A DNA stretch of 64,000 bases, taken from contig NZ_BAABFC010000003.1 in NCBI RefSeq assembly GCF_039540575.1, positions 62,001 to 126,000 of the forward strand, read 5' to 3'. The stretch comes from Pseudaeromonas paramecii. Its GTDB lineage: Bacteria; Pseudomonadota; Gammaproteobacteria; Enterobacterales; Aeromonadaceae. Below, in pieces: positions 7,741 through 16,568 of this stretch (the stretch's first letter is position 1; every line of letters starts with the position of its first letter). The translations under genes and the position numbers were made by a program. The notes below the pieces were generated by a model. The model ran no database searches, had not been told where the DNA came from, and saw only the letters and a list, made by a program, of their open reading frames with translations.

Positions 7741-8736
7741 ATGTCCACTGCCGATCGCCGCATTCCGGTCAGTCTCATCAGCGGCTTCCTGGGCGCAGGT
7801 AAGTCCACCCTGCTCAACCACTGGCTGCAACAGCCGCAGCTGGCGAAAGCCGCCGTGCTGATCAACGAATACGGCCCGGTGGGGGTGGATCATCACCTGG
7901 TGCGCCAGCTGGACCATCAGCCGGTGCTGTTGGCCTCCGGCTGCATCTGCTGCACCTTGCAGGGCTCCCTGGTGGACAGCCTGCAATCCCTGTTTTTGCA
8001 GGCGCTGCGCCGCCAGGTCCCGCCCTTTGACCGCCTCATCATAGAAACCACCGGCCTGGCGGATCCCGCCGGTGTCATGTTCACCCTGCGTCAATCGCCG
8101 TTTCTGGCTGAGCGCTACCGCTATGCCGGTCTGCTGACGGTGGTGGACGGCCAATATGGCCTGGCGCAGCTGGAGACAGAGCCCGAGGCCCTCAAGCAGG
8201 CGGCTCTGGCGGATGCCCTGCTGATCAGCAAGCCGGATCTGTGCACCGAGGATCAGTTGCAGGCACTGCAGCAACGGCTGGTCCAGATCAACCCGGGCGC
8301 AACCTGTCAGACCGTCGCCCATGGTCAGGCGGAGGTGGCGCTGTTGGCGCAGCTGTGCCCGGATCCCGCCAGCTCGCCCCGGCGCCTCAAACGCTGGCTG
8401 CAGCCTGCCACCACCATAGGTCTACACGGCGATGGGGCCCCCGCCCATGGCGTCACCAGCTTTTGCCTGACTCTGCCGCCTCAATGGGGCCTGGCGGATC
8501 TGCTGGCCGCTCTGGAGCGGGTGCAAAACCGGCATGGCGCAGCCTTGCTGCGCCTCAAGGGCCTGGTGCGTTTTCCCGGCGACACGGCCCCCCTGGTGCT
8601 GCAGGCGGTGCATGGCACCCTCTATCCCCTGGCCAGGCTGGCGGAGTACCCGCCTGAGCTGACGGACAACCAGCTGGTATTTCTGACTCGTAACCTCACC
8701 CAGGCGCAGCTGGCGGAGAGCTTCTTCGAATGCTGA
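7741..8736 (+). CDS. CobW/G3E-family metal-chaperone GTPase
   Basis: 331 residues. The Walker A motif GFLGAGKST is at about 15-23, the family metal-binding motif CICC at about 63-66, switch/Walker B region LIIETTGLADP near 100-110, and a SKPD version of the specificity motif near 164. The C-terminal CobW_C domain ends the protein. G3E GTPases load zinc, cobalt or nickel into client enzymes. No Zur box or metalloenzyme gene is adjacent, so the metal is not predictable; the closest named relatives are YjiA and YeiR types. Confidence 0.88.
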   Translation: MSTADRRIPVSLISGFLGAGKSTLLNHWLQQPQLAKAAVLINEYGPVGVDHHLVRQLDHQPVLLASGCICCTLQGSLVDSLQSLFLQALRRQVPPFDRLIIETTGLADPAGVMFTLRQSPFLAERYRYAGLLTVVDGQYGLAQLETEPEALKQAALADALLISKPDLCTEDQLQALQQRLVQINPGATCQTVAHGQAEVALLAQLCPDPASSPRRLKRWLQPATTIGLHGDGAPAHGVTSFCLTLPPQWGLADLLAALERVQNRHGAALLRLKGLVRFPGDTAPLVLQAVHGTLYPLARLAEYPPELTDNQLVFLTRNLTQAQLAESFFEC

Positions 8737-8829
8737 CACAGGTCTCTTTCGAGGCCATTTGCCACGGCGAGCCAGACACCAGCTGCTATATACAAGGGAC
8801 GACTTGATCTAACCTGGCGCCGGATAGCC

Positions 8830-11800
8830 ATGCCTGCGGTCAAAAACAAGAATCAATCGACACCCAATCGCGTCTGGTCAGGGCTCTTGCCCTGGCTATT
8901 ACCCCTGGGTGCCGCACTGTTTGGCCTCGAATGGCTCATTGATCGCCTGGTGACCGACCCAATCTGGCACCTGTCATTGGTGACAGGTAAGGATCTTTTT
9001 CTCCTGCTGTTGTGCGCCCGCCTGCTGTTGCGCACCACGGCCAACCGAACAACCCCGCCATCCGGACCACTGGCCTGGTGGCTGCTGGCCGGCCTGTTGC
9101 TCTCCCTCTCCTTGCTGCTACCCCCCTGGCTCGCCGAACAGCAGGCTCGCCCCTTGCAACAGGCCGCCCGTCAACAGGCCGTCCGCGTTCAGGACTGGCT
9201 GACCGCACAGTGGCAGGCCGGTCGCCAGTTGAGTGAGGATCCGGCACTGCTGCGCCTGCTGTCGGCCTCGCCTAAGCCGCCGGTGCGCCGCTGGCAAGAA
9301 CGGCTGGCCAGCCTGATCCGAGCCAGCGAACTTCACGGGGCCTGGCTGCTGGATCGGACAGGGAACCCCCTGCCACAACAAGCGGCACCTGGGCCCGGGC
9401 CCCTGCCCAGCCCGGCCTGGTTGGTCAGACAGCCAGTCAGTCCCCTGCTAGCCCCACCGGGGACACAGACACAATTTCTGGATTTGCTGTTACCCCTGGG
9501 CCCGCCGGACTCGCCGCAGGGCTGGCTGTTGCTGCGCCAGGATGTGGGGCGTCAGCTGCTGCCGAACCTCAATCGCGCCGACCAGCCGTGGCGCACGGAT
9601 CTGCTACGCCTGCAGGCCGATGGCCTAGTGCCGCTGTCCCCCGACGCTGACTGGCTCGCGCCAAACGCCGCCGGGCAACTGCTGCAGGCGGTGCAACACA
9701 ATCAGCGGACCCAGACCCAGCTACCCTGGCTGGCCTGGCAGCCCCTGGCCGTGCCCAGCTGGCTGCTGGTGGTGCATGCCGATCCCCTGACACTGAACGA
9801 GCGCCTCTGGCGCTGGCTCGGCCTGCTGCTGGCAAGTCTCGTCCTGCTGGGCGCGCTGGCCCGTCGTCTCTGGCCTCTGGGCCCGGCAGCCCACGGCCTC
9901 GGTCATCCCTCGCGCCACCCACCTGACGACGAGTCCCTGCTGGCCCACTTCTTCGACATGCCCTTCGTCGGTCTGGGGATAGGCACCCCCCAACGCCAGC
10001 ATTGGGACAGATACAACCAGAAGCTGTGCGACATGCTGGGCTATGATGGCCCCAGCCTGGCCCGCCTCAGTTGGGGACAGGTCAGCCAGCCCGATGACTG
10101 GGCGCGGGAGGCCCCGCTACTGCAGCAGGTGTTGGAGGCGGGACTGGACAGTTACCGGCTGGAGAAGCGGCTGCTGCACAAGGACGGCCACCTGATCCAC
10201 ACCAGCTACGAGGTGCGTCCCATCCGGGATGAAAATGGTCAGGTCACCCACCTGATGACCCTGGTGGACGACATCAGTCAGCGGCGGCAAACCGAACAGG
10301 CGCTGTTGCGACAGAAGGGCCTCTACAACACCCTGTCCCACACCAGCCAGATCATAGTGCGCACCACCCGGCGGCAGGATCTGTTTGAGCAGATCTGCCG
10401 CATCCTGGTGGAACAGGGGGGCCTGCGTTTTGCCTGGATCGGGCTGTTCGGCCGTCCGGCTCAAGGCGTGCAGATCAGCGCCTGCCACGGACAAGGGCGC
10501 AGTTTTCTGGAAGAGCAGCCCTGCCTGCAATGCGAGCAGGGGCCGGTGCAACGGGTCCGCCAGAGTGGTCACCACTATCTGTGCAATGACTACCAGCAGG
10601 ATCCCCTCACCCAGCGCTGCCATGAGCGGGCCCTGATGGCCCAATTCCGGGCGGCCGCCCTGTTGCCCATCTTCGAGGACAAACACCTGATCGGCGTCAT
10701 CAGCCTGTATGCCGATCAAGTGGGCTTCTTCACCCATGAGATGATGCAGACCCTGGATCAGATGGCCAACGATGTCTCGTTCGCCCTGGACAACCTGCTG
10801 CGGGAGGCCGAACGCATGGAGGCCATCAGTGCCTTGCGCAGTGCCAACCGGGTGGTGGAGGCCAGTCAGGTGGTACTGCTCAGTCGCCGCGCCGAACCCC
10901 AGCTGCCCATCAGCTATGTCTCCGGCAACGTGCAGCGCTGGGGTTTCAGTCCACAGCAACTGCTGAGCCACAGCCTGGAATTCGAACACCTGATCCACCC
11001 GGACGACCGGCTGCGAGTCCGGGCCCAGCTGGCCCAGATACTGCGCACCCAGCCCAGCCACTTCCGTCTGGAATACCGGGTGCTGACCCGGGAGCAGGAG
11101 GTGCGCTGGGTGGAGGATCAGGGCCGGCTGCAGCAGGATGGTCTGGGCCGCCCCCTGGCCTACGAGAGCGTGCTGGGGGATATCACGGAGCGCAAGCACA
11201 CAGAGCTGGCGCTGCAGGAGAGCGAGCGGCTGTTCCATACCCTGGCCACCATGGCTCCCGTGGGTATCTTCCGCAGCAATGCCCGCGGACGGCTGACCTA
11301 TCTCAACGACCGGGCTGCCAGCCTGATCGGCCTGTCCACGCAGCAGATACTGAACAACCACTACTGGTCGGCGGTGCACCGGGATGACAAGCTGCGGGTG
11401 CTGCGCCACTGGCGGCGGGCCACCCACCATGCGGTGCCGGCCCACCAGGACTTTCGCTTCGTCCATCCCGATGGCCGGGTGCTGTGGGTCAGCGTGGCCA
11501 CCGAACCGGAATTTGACGAACAACATCGGCTACAGGGCTTCATCGGCACCCTGACCAACATCACGGCCCTCAAGGAAAACGAGCTGCGCCTGAGCCAGGC
11601 CAACGTGGTGTTCGACAACAGTCACGAAGGCATCATGATCACCGATGCCCACGGCCGCATCCTGGCGGTCAACCCGGCCCTCACCGACCATCTGGGTTTC
11701 CCGGCCACCGAGCTGCTGGGCCGCACCCCCACCCTGTTTGGCGTACAGGGCCAGGGCCCGCAGTTTTTCGAACTGGTGGATCAGGCCAGAGTCAATCAGA

Positions 11801-13287
11801 ACCACTGGCGTGGCGAAGTGTGGAGCCGCCGCAAGGATGGTGAGCTCAGGCCCCAGTTGCTGAGCATCACGCTGATCCGGGATGAACAGCAGCAGCTGAT
11901 ACAGAGCGTCTGCGTCTATACCGACATCTCCCAGCTCAAGGCCTCCGAGGCCAAGCTGGAATTCCTGGCGCACCATGATCCCCTCACCGGCCTGCCCAAC
12001 CGCATCCTGATGCAGGATCGGCTGGAACAGGCACTCAAGCGCGCCCGGCGGGAGCAGGAGCGTTTCGCCCTGCTGATGCTGGACTTGGATCGCTTCAAGA
12101 ACGTCAACGACAGCTATGGCCATCCCATGGGGGATGCCCTGCTCAAGGAAGTCGCCCTGCGGCTGAGCAGCCGCTTACGACAGAGTGATGTCATCTCCCG
12201 CCAGGGTGGCGATGAGTTTACCGTGCTGCTGGAGTCCAATCCCAGTCTCAATGAGGTCTCACGCATCGCCGAACAACTCATCGAACTGCTGCAGCAGCCG
12301 GTGCGCCTGCCCAACGACCAGGAGGTGGTGGTGGGCGCCAGCATCGGCATCAGTCTGTTCCCGGAATTTGGTCAGCATGCCGACGAGCTGCTGCGCCAGG
12401 CCGACAGCGCCCTGTACCGGGCCAAGGCCGAAGGCAAAGGCTGTTTCTGCTTCTTCTCCACCGAGCTGACCCAGGTGGCTCAGGAGCGGTTGGCCCTGGA
12501 GATGCGCCTGCGACGGGCCATAGAGCAAGAAGAGTTCTGCCTCTACTACCAACCCCAGCTGGAGATCCGCAGCCACCGGCTGGTGGGGGTCGAAGCCCTG
12601 ATCCGCTGGCAGGATCCCCAAGGGGGTCTGATCTCACCGGCCCAGTTCATTCCCTTGGCCGAAGAGACGGGCCTCATCAACCGCATTGGCGAATGGGCCT
12701 TGTGGGAAGCCTGTCGCCAGGGCCAGCGCTGGCGTGAGGCGGGCCTTCCGCCCTTGACCATGGCGGTCAACCTGTCGGCACGCCAGTTGCGCCAACCCGG
12801 CCTGGGGGACAACATTCGCCACATACTGGCGGAGACCGGCTTCCCACCCCAGCAGCTGGAGCTGGAGCTGACCGAAAGCGCCCTGATCGAGCGAGAGAGC
12901 GAGTGCATCCAGCTGCTCAACGAGCTGCAGGCCCTGGGCATCCAACTGGCCATTGACGATTTCGGCACCGGCTACTCCTCCCTGGCCTATCTCAAGCGCC
13001 TGCCGCTAAACATGCTCAAGATCGACAAACAGTTTGTGGATGAGCTGCCCCATCAGCGGGACGACACCGAGATCGCCAGCGCCATTGTCGCCATGGGCCA
13101 CGCCCTGGGGCTGAGGGTGCTGGCCGAAGGGGTGGAGACCCCGGAACAGCTGGCCTTCTTGCGCCAGCTGGGCTGTGACCGGCTGCAAGGTTATCTGCTC
13201 AGCCCCCCCCTGCCCCCCTGCGCCTTCGAAGAAAAAATGCGAAGCTGGATCCTGACCCCGGATACGGAACAGCTTTTGCGAGTGTAA
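8830..13287 (+). CDS. Large membrane PAS/GAF/GGDEF/EAL c-di-GMP signalling protein
   Basis: 1485 residues. Three N-terminal membrane helices (within residues 15-103), an extracytoplasmic region to about 325 and a fourth helix (about 328-352) precede the cytoplasmic part: PAS (about 370-490), GAF (about 510-660), three further PAS domains (about 680-1045), GGDEF (about 1050-1210) and EAL (about 1225-1475). GGDEF is intact near 1127, with LDLDRFKNVND and an RQSD I-site before it. The EAL side keeps EAL, NLSA, LELTES, DDFGTG, KIDK and EGVE, so both synthesis and hydrolysis of c-di-GMP are chemically possible. A secreted protein gene starts five bases after the stop, implying one operon. Confidence 0.92.
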   Translation: MPAVKNKNQSTPNRVWSGLLPWLLPLGAALFGLEWLIDRLVTDPIWHLSLVTGKDLFLLLLCARLLLRTTANRTTPPSGPLAWWLLAGLLLSLSLLLPPWLAEQQARPLQQAARQQAVRVQDWLTAQWQAGRQLSEDPALLRLLSASPKPPVRRWQERLASLIRASELHGAWLLDRTGNPLPQQAAPGPGPLPSPAWLVRQPVSPLLAPPGTQTQFLDLLLPLGPPDSPQGWLLLRQDVGRQLLPNLNRADQPWRTDLLRLQADGLVPLSPDADWLAPNAAGQLLQAVQHNQRTQTQLPWLAWQPLAVPSWLLVVHADPLTLNERLWRWLGLLLASLVLLGALARRLWPLGPAAHGLGHPSRHPPDDESLLAHFFDMPFVGLGIGTPQRQHWDRYNQKLCDMLGYDGPSLARLSWGQVSQPDDWAREAPLLQQVLEAGLDSYRLEKRLLHKDGHLIHTSYEVRPIRDENGQVTHLMTLVDDISQRRQTEQALLRQKGLYNTLSHTSQIIVRTTRRQDLFEQICRILVEQGGLRFAWIGLFGRPAQGVQISACHGQGRSFLEEQPCLQCEQGPVQRVRQSGHHYLCNDYQQDPLTQRCHERALMAQFRAAALLPIFEDKHLIGVISLYADQVGFFTHEMMQTLDQMANDVSFALDNLLREAERMEAISALRSANRVVEASQVVLLSRRAEPQLPISYVSGNVQRWGFSPQQLLSHSLEFEHLIHPDDRLRVRAQLAQILRTQPSHFRLEYRVLTREQEVRWVEDQGRLQQDGLGRPLAYESVLGDITERKHTELALQESERLFHTLATMAPVGIFRSNARGRLTYLNDRAASLIGLSTQQILNNHYWSAVHRDDKLRVLRHWRRATHHAVPAHQDFRFVHPDGRVLWVSVATEPEFDEQHRLQGFIGTLTNITALKENELRLSQANVVFDNSHEGIMITDAHGRILAVNPALTDHLGFPATELLGRTPTLFGVQGQGPQFFELVDQARVNQNHWRGEVWSRRKDGELRPQLLSITLIRDEQQQLIQSVCVYTDISQLKASEAKLEFLAHHDPLTGLPNRILMQDRLEQALKRARREQERFALLMLDLDRFKNVNDSYGHPMGDALLKEVALRLSSRLRQSDVISRQGGDEFTVLLESNPSLNEVSRIAEQLIELLQQPVRLPNDQEVVVGASIGISLFPEFGQHADELLRQADSALYRAKAEGKGCFCFFSTELTQVAQERLALEMRLRRAIEQEEFCLYYQPQLEIRSHRLVGVEALIRWQDPQGGLISPAQFIPLAEETGLINRIGEWALWEACRQGQRWREAGLPPLTMAVNLSARQLRQPGLGDNIRHILAETGFPPQQLELELTESALIERESECIQLLNELQALGIQLAIDDFGTGYSSLAYLKRLPLNMLKIDKQFVDELPHQRDDTEIASAIVAMGHALGLRVLAEGVETPEQLAFLRQLGCDRLQGYLLSPPLPPCAFEEKMRSWILTPDTEQLLRV

Positions 13288-13291
13288 CCAC

Positions 13292-14260
13292 ATGCGATCC
13301 CCTTCCCTGCTCACCCTGGCCCTGGTGAGCACCCTGGCCCAGGCCGCCCCCGATATGGCCCATTGGCAGACCGCCTTCGGCCTCACCGCGAAACAGATCC
13401 AGCAGGGCCAATGGGCCGACCAAGCCAGACAGGCCTATGACGCCGCCCAGACGGCCAGTGGCCAAGCCCGGGGAACCCTGCTGCGCCAAGCCAGCGGCCT
13501 GAGCCTGCTGGCCGCCCACCCCAACCGCCGCACCCCGACCGACAATCAGCACTACGCCAATGCCGCGGCCTATTATCTGGCGGCCGCCCAGGCGCTGGGC
13601 TGGAAAACCAGCCTGCTGCCGTTGGTGGTGCAAGGTAAACGGGTTGAGGCACTGTTGCATCTGCCACCCCAGGCCCCCACCGCCTGGCTGCTACTGCTGG
13701 GCGACGAAGATCTGAGCGGGCTGGAGGCGGAGTCCTGGCGCCAGGCGGCACAGGCGGAAGGCTGGGGTCTGCTGAGTCTGGATCTGCCGGGCAATGGCGC
13801 GGCCAAGGAGCTGGATCTGGATGGTCAGCCGGATCTGGTGCTGGCCGCCAGCCAGGCGCTGCGCGAACAGGATAGCAAACTCCCCCAGCTGCTGGTGGCG
13901 CGGGGCTGGAGCCAGCCGTTGGCCCTCAATGCCCTGCTGGCCCAGGATGCGTTTGCCGCCACCCTGCTGTTGTGCCCGGCGGACTTTTCGCACCCTTCAG
14001 CATTGCTGCGCCTGCGCTTGGGCGCCCGCACCGGCCAGGCGGACGCCCTGAGCCAGCTGCAGCAGGCCATCAGCCTGGGCGAGCCCATCAGTACCCATCC
14101 CCTGCTGCTGGTGGCCGCACCCAAGCACCCGGCCATTCATCGGCTGATGCCCCTGAGCGAAGAGGCCGAGCTGCTGCCGCAAGCGCCCTGCCAACGGGAT
14201 GACCCGCAGCACTGGCTCGACTGGCTGCGTCGGCAGCTGGCGCGCCCCGATCGTCCTTGA
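13292..14260 (+). CDS. Secreted alpha/beta-hydrolase-like protein of unknown function
   Basis: 322 residues with a short signal peptide (LLTLALVSTLAQAA, cleavage near 19). The middle part resembles an alpha/beta hydrolase: a LLLLGDEDLSG strand-turn where an oxyanion loop would lie, LLSLDLPGNGAA, and ARGWSQP at about 207-213 at the nucleophile-elbow position. That elbow is GWSQP, not the canonical GxSxG, so activity is uncertain. The C-terminal HPLLLVAAPKHP could hold the catalytic acid/His region. It follows the PAS-GGDEF-EAL gene by four bases, so the two are co-expressed. Assignment to a named family is tentative. Confidence 0.6.
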   Translation: MRSPSLLTLALVSTLAQAAPDMAHWQTAFGLTAKQIQQGQWADQARQAYDAAQTASGQARGTLLRQASGLSLLAAHPNRRTPTDNQHYANAAAYYLAAAQALGWKTSLLPLVVQGKRVEALLHLPPQAPTAWLLLLGDEDLSGLEAESWRQAAQAEGWGLLSLDLPGNGAAKELDLDGQPDLVLAASQALREQDSKLPQLLVARGWSQPLALNALLAQDAFAATLLLCPADFSHPSALLRLRLGARTGQADALSQLQQAISLGEPISTHPLLLVAAPKHPAIHRLMPLSEEAELLPQAPCQRDDPQHWLDWLRRQLARPDRP

Positions 14261-14375
14261 GGCGGTTGTGCCAGGAAACGGACTCCACCGACTCAAAAAA
14301 TCGCTGCCAGCAAGGGAACAGGCCCATTGGCGCAGGGGCGTCTGTGACGAGATCGGTGGGACAAGAGTAATGCAG

Positions 14376-14408
14376 AAAACAAAAACCCCCGCCATAAGGC
14401 AGGGGTTT
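14376..14408 (-). terminator. Intrinsic terminator of the tRNA operon
   Basis: A stem with arms AAACCCC-GCC and GGC-GGGGTTT (one internal mismatch, loop ATAA) spans 14383-14408; on the minus strand it is followed by a T-rich tract. It lies just past tRNA-Pro. Confidence 0.85.
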
Positions 14409-14413
14409 ATAAA

Positions 14414-14490
<77 letters not shown>

Positions 14491-14508
14491 GGGGTTTGAG
14501 CAAGAGAG

Positions 14509-14594
14509 TGGTGCGAGAGGAGGGACTTGAACCCTCACGTCCGTGGGACACTAACACCTGAAGCTAGCGCGTCTACCAATTCCGCCACCCTCGC
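14509..14594 (-). tRNA. leuT: tRNA-Leu (CAG)
   Basis: 86 nt including encoded CCA. It has the long variable arm of a class II tRNA, the GCTAGCTTCAGGTGTTAG anticodon arm with anticodon CAG, and GCGAGGG/CTCTCGC-type acceptor arms. Third in the operon. Confidence 0.95.
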
Positions 14595-14651
14595 ACGGGT
14601 GATATCTCTTTGAACTTGTTGACTTCGGCCAGAACGACCGCCGTCTGAATT

Positions 14652-14727
14652 TGGGGTGGCTGATGGGGCTCGAACCCACGACAACAGGAATCACAATCCT
14701 GGACTCTACCAACTGAGCTACAGCCAC
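14652..14727 (-). tRNA. hisR: tRNA-His (GTG)
   Basis: 76 nt including encoded CCA. The anticodon arm CAGGATTGTGATTCCTG has anticodon GTG, GGTTCGAGCCC is in the T arm, and the discriminator base is C, as required for His tRNA. Second in the operon. Confidence 0.95.
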
Positions 14728-14780
14728 CATTGCTGTCTGATTGCCCGAAACTCACTGACCATTCATGGTCTCGCCAAAAA

Positions 14781-14857
<77 letters not shown>

Positions 14858-15434
14858 TCGTCGTCGGACGGGGGCAGATACTAAGGGCCGACCTCTGCCT
14901 TGTCTAGTCTTTTTAGCAAAAAAACCACCGACTGGACAAATTTGTCACAGATGGGCGGCAAACTGTTCAAGCCGATGTGAAACCGTCACCAATCTGGGTA
15001 CAGCTACGCTTGGAACCGCAGAGCAAGATGACTAGAATTGCACCACTATGTAAGGCAAGGTAAAGGCTAATCCTGTGCCACGATTAGGATTTGGTTAGGC
15101 TTTTGCTCCCTATGATGCAGCAGGGAAAATGGCCGAAGCCACTCCTGGTTTATCCCACCTCACCTGGTTGGGCAGGGTACCTTGACACAGAGACAGACGT
15201 CTCGAGCATGGAATTAGGCACCCCATTACCCTTGAGAACGACAGAGACAGGCTCGGGATACATACGAACACCAGATGCCCTGCCCGCCAGGGCTCTGAAC
15301 AGTCACCGCGTTCGGCCGGCTTTTTTTCCTGGATGACGCTGATTTGCCGGCACCGGCCGCCAATAAACCGCAGCGGACGCCATGCACACTGGCGCGACAC
15401 GCTAGCTCAAAACAATCTATATCGGGAGACAGTA
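14858..15434. other. Spacer between the tRNA operon and the RND efflux operon
   Basis: The left part should carry the tRNA promoter, reading leftward; TTGTCC near 14934-14939 with an A/T-rich box about 17 bp on is a weak candidate. The right part must hold the efflux promoter. A hairpin GCCCTG-CCCGC-CAGGGC lies near 15278-15294, and a T7 run at about 15324 follows CGGCCGGC but has no proper stem. Open frames here (for example 15091-15336) lack coding character. No regulator gene is adjacent. Confidence 0.4.
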
Positions 15435-16556
15435 ATGAAAAAATGGATGGCCATCATGCTGGTGATCGCCCTGCTGATCTTTGGCAGCGTCATCGGCTAC
15501 AACATCATCAACATCAAGGGCAAGATGGACGAAATGGCCAACCAGCCGGCGCCCACCTTCCCGGTCACCGCCCTGCAGGTCAAGGCATCCGAATGGCACC
15601 CCATCATCGATGCCATCGGCTTTATCGAGCCGAATCAGGGGGTGACCCTGAGCAACCAATCCGATGGCAAGGTGGTGGGCATCCGCTTCGAATCCGGCCA
15701 ACAGGTGAAGGCGGGTCAGAAGCTGATCGAGCTGGATACCGCCGTCGAGAAGGCCAACCTGAAGGCTGCTCAGGGCCGCATGCCGGCCACCAAGGCCAAT
15801 CTGGAGCGGATGCGCAGCCTCTATGCCAAGGGCTCGGTGGCCAAGGGCAACCTGGATGACGCCGAGGCCGAATACCTGGCACTGGCCGGCCAGATCGAAT
15901 CGCTGCAAGCCACCATAGACAGACTGACCATCTCGGCCCCCTTCGCCGGTCAGGTAGGGATCCGGAACGTCTATCTGGGGGAATACCTCAAGTCCGGTAC
16001 CGACATAGTGCGGCTGGAAGATACCAGCCTGATGAAGATCCGTTTCACCATTCCCCAGACCGACATCTCCAAGGTGAGTGTGGGCCAGTCCCTCAACATC
16101 TTCGTGGACGCCTACCCCAACCAGCCCTTCAAGGGCCAAATCAGCGCCATCGAGCCGGCGGTCAACGCCCAGTCCGGTGTGGTGGAGGTACAGGCCGCCA
16201 TCCCCAATACCCACAACCTGCTGCGCTCCGGCATGTTCGCCAAGGTACAGGTGCTGCTGCCGGTGCTGACGGATCAGGTGGTGCTGCCGCAAAACGCCAT
16301 CAACTTCACCCTGTACGGTGAAACCGTGTTTGTGCTGGAAGACGGCAAGACAGCCCAAGGCGAGCCGGTGAAGATCGCCAAGCAGGTGGTGGTCAAGGTG
16401 GGCGAGCGGGCCGGCAACGACGCCCATGTCATCAGCGGGCTCAAGCCTGGCGATCTGGTGGTCACCAGCGGCCAGATCCGACTGTCCAACGGCAGTCAGG
16501 CCAAGTTGGTGGAGGACAAGACCCTGGACGTTCCCGCCACTACCCCCATGCTGTAA
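15435..16556 (+). CDS. RND efflux periplasmic adaptor (MexH-like membrane fusion protein)
   Basis: 373 residues. The start ATG at 15435 follows GGGAGAC, and the protein opens with a single membrane anchor (residues 4-25, KKWMAIMLVIALLIFG). A biotinyl/lipoyl-like half-motif (GVTLSNQSDGKVVGIRFESG), a short coiled-coil hairpin, and the second half-motif with IDRLTISAPFAGQVGIR make up the adaptor fold; a beta-barrel and membrane-proximal domain end it. It links the inner-membrane pump to an outer-membrane channel. The pump gene starts 12 bp downstream; no outer-membrane factor gene follows, so a TolC-like protein encoded elsewhere is presumably used. Confidence 0.92.
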   Translation: MKKWMAIMLVIALLIFGSVIGYNIINIKGKMDEMANQPAPTFPVTALQVKASEWHPIIDAIGFIEPNQGVTLSNQSDGKVVGIRFESGQQVKAGQKLIELDTAVEKANLKAAQGRMPATKANLERMRSLYAKGSVAKGNLDDAEAEYLALAGQIESLQATIDRLTISAPFAGQVGIRNVYLGEYLKSGTDIVRLEDTSLMKIRFTIPQTDISKVSVGQSLNIFVDAYPNQPFKGQISAIEPAVNAQSGVVEVQAAIPNTHNLLRSGMFAKVQVLLPVLTDQVVLPQNAINFTLYGETVFVLEDGKTAQGEPVKIAKQVVVKVGERAGNDAHVISGLKPGDLVVTSGQIRLSNGSQAKLVEDKTLDVPATTPML

Positions 16557-16568
16557 GCGGAGCCGGCC

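Noticed and set aside
15091..15336. 81-codon frame between the tRNA operon and the RND operon
   Set aside because: No ribosome site, mixed codon use and no recognisable motif.
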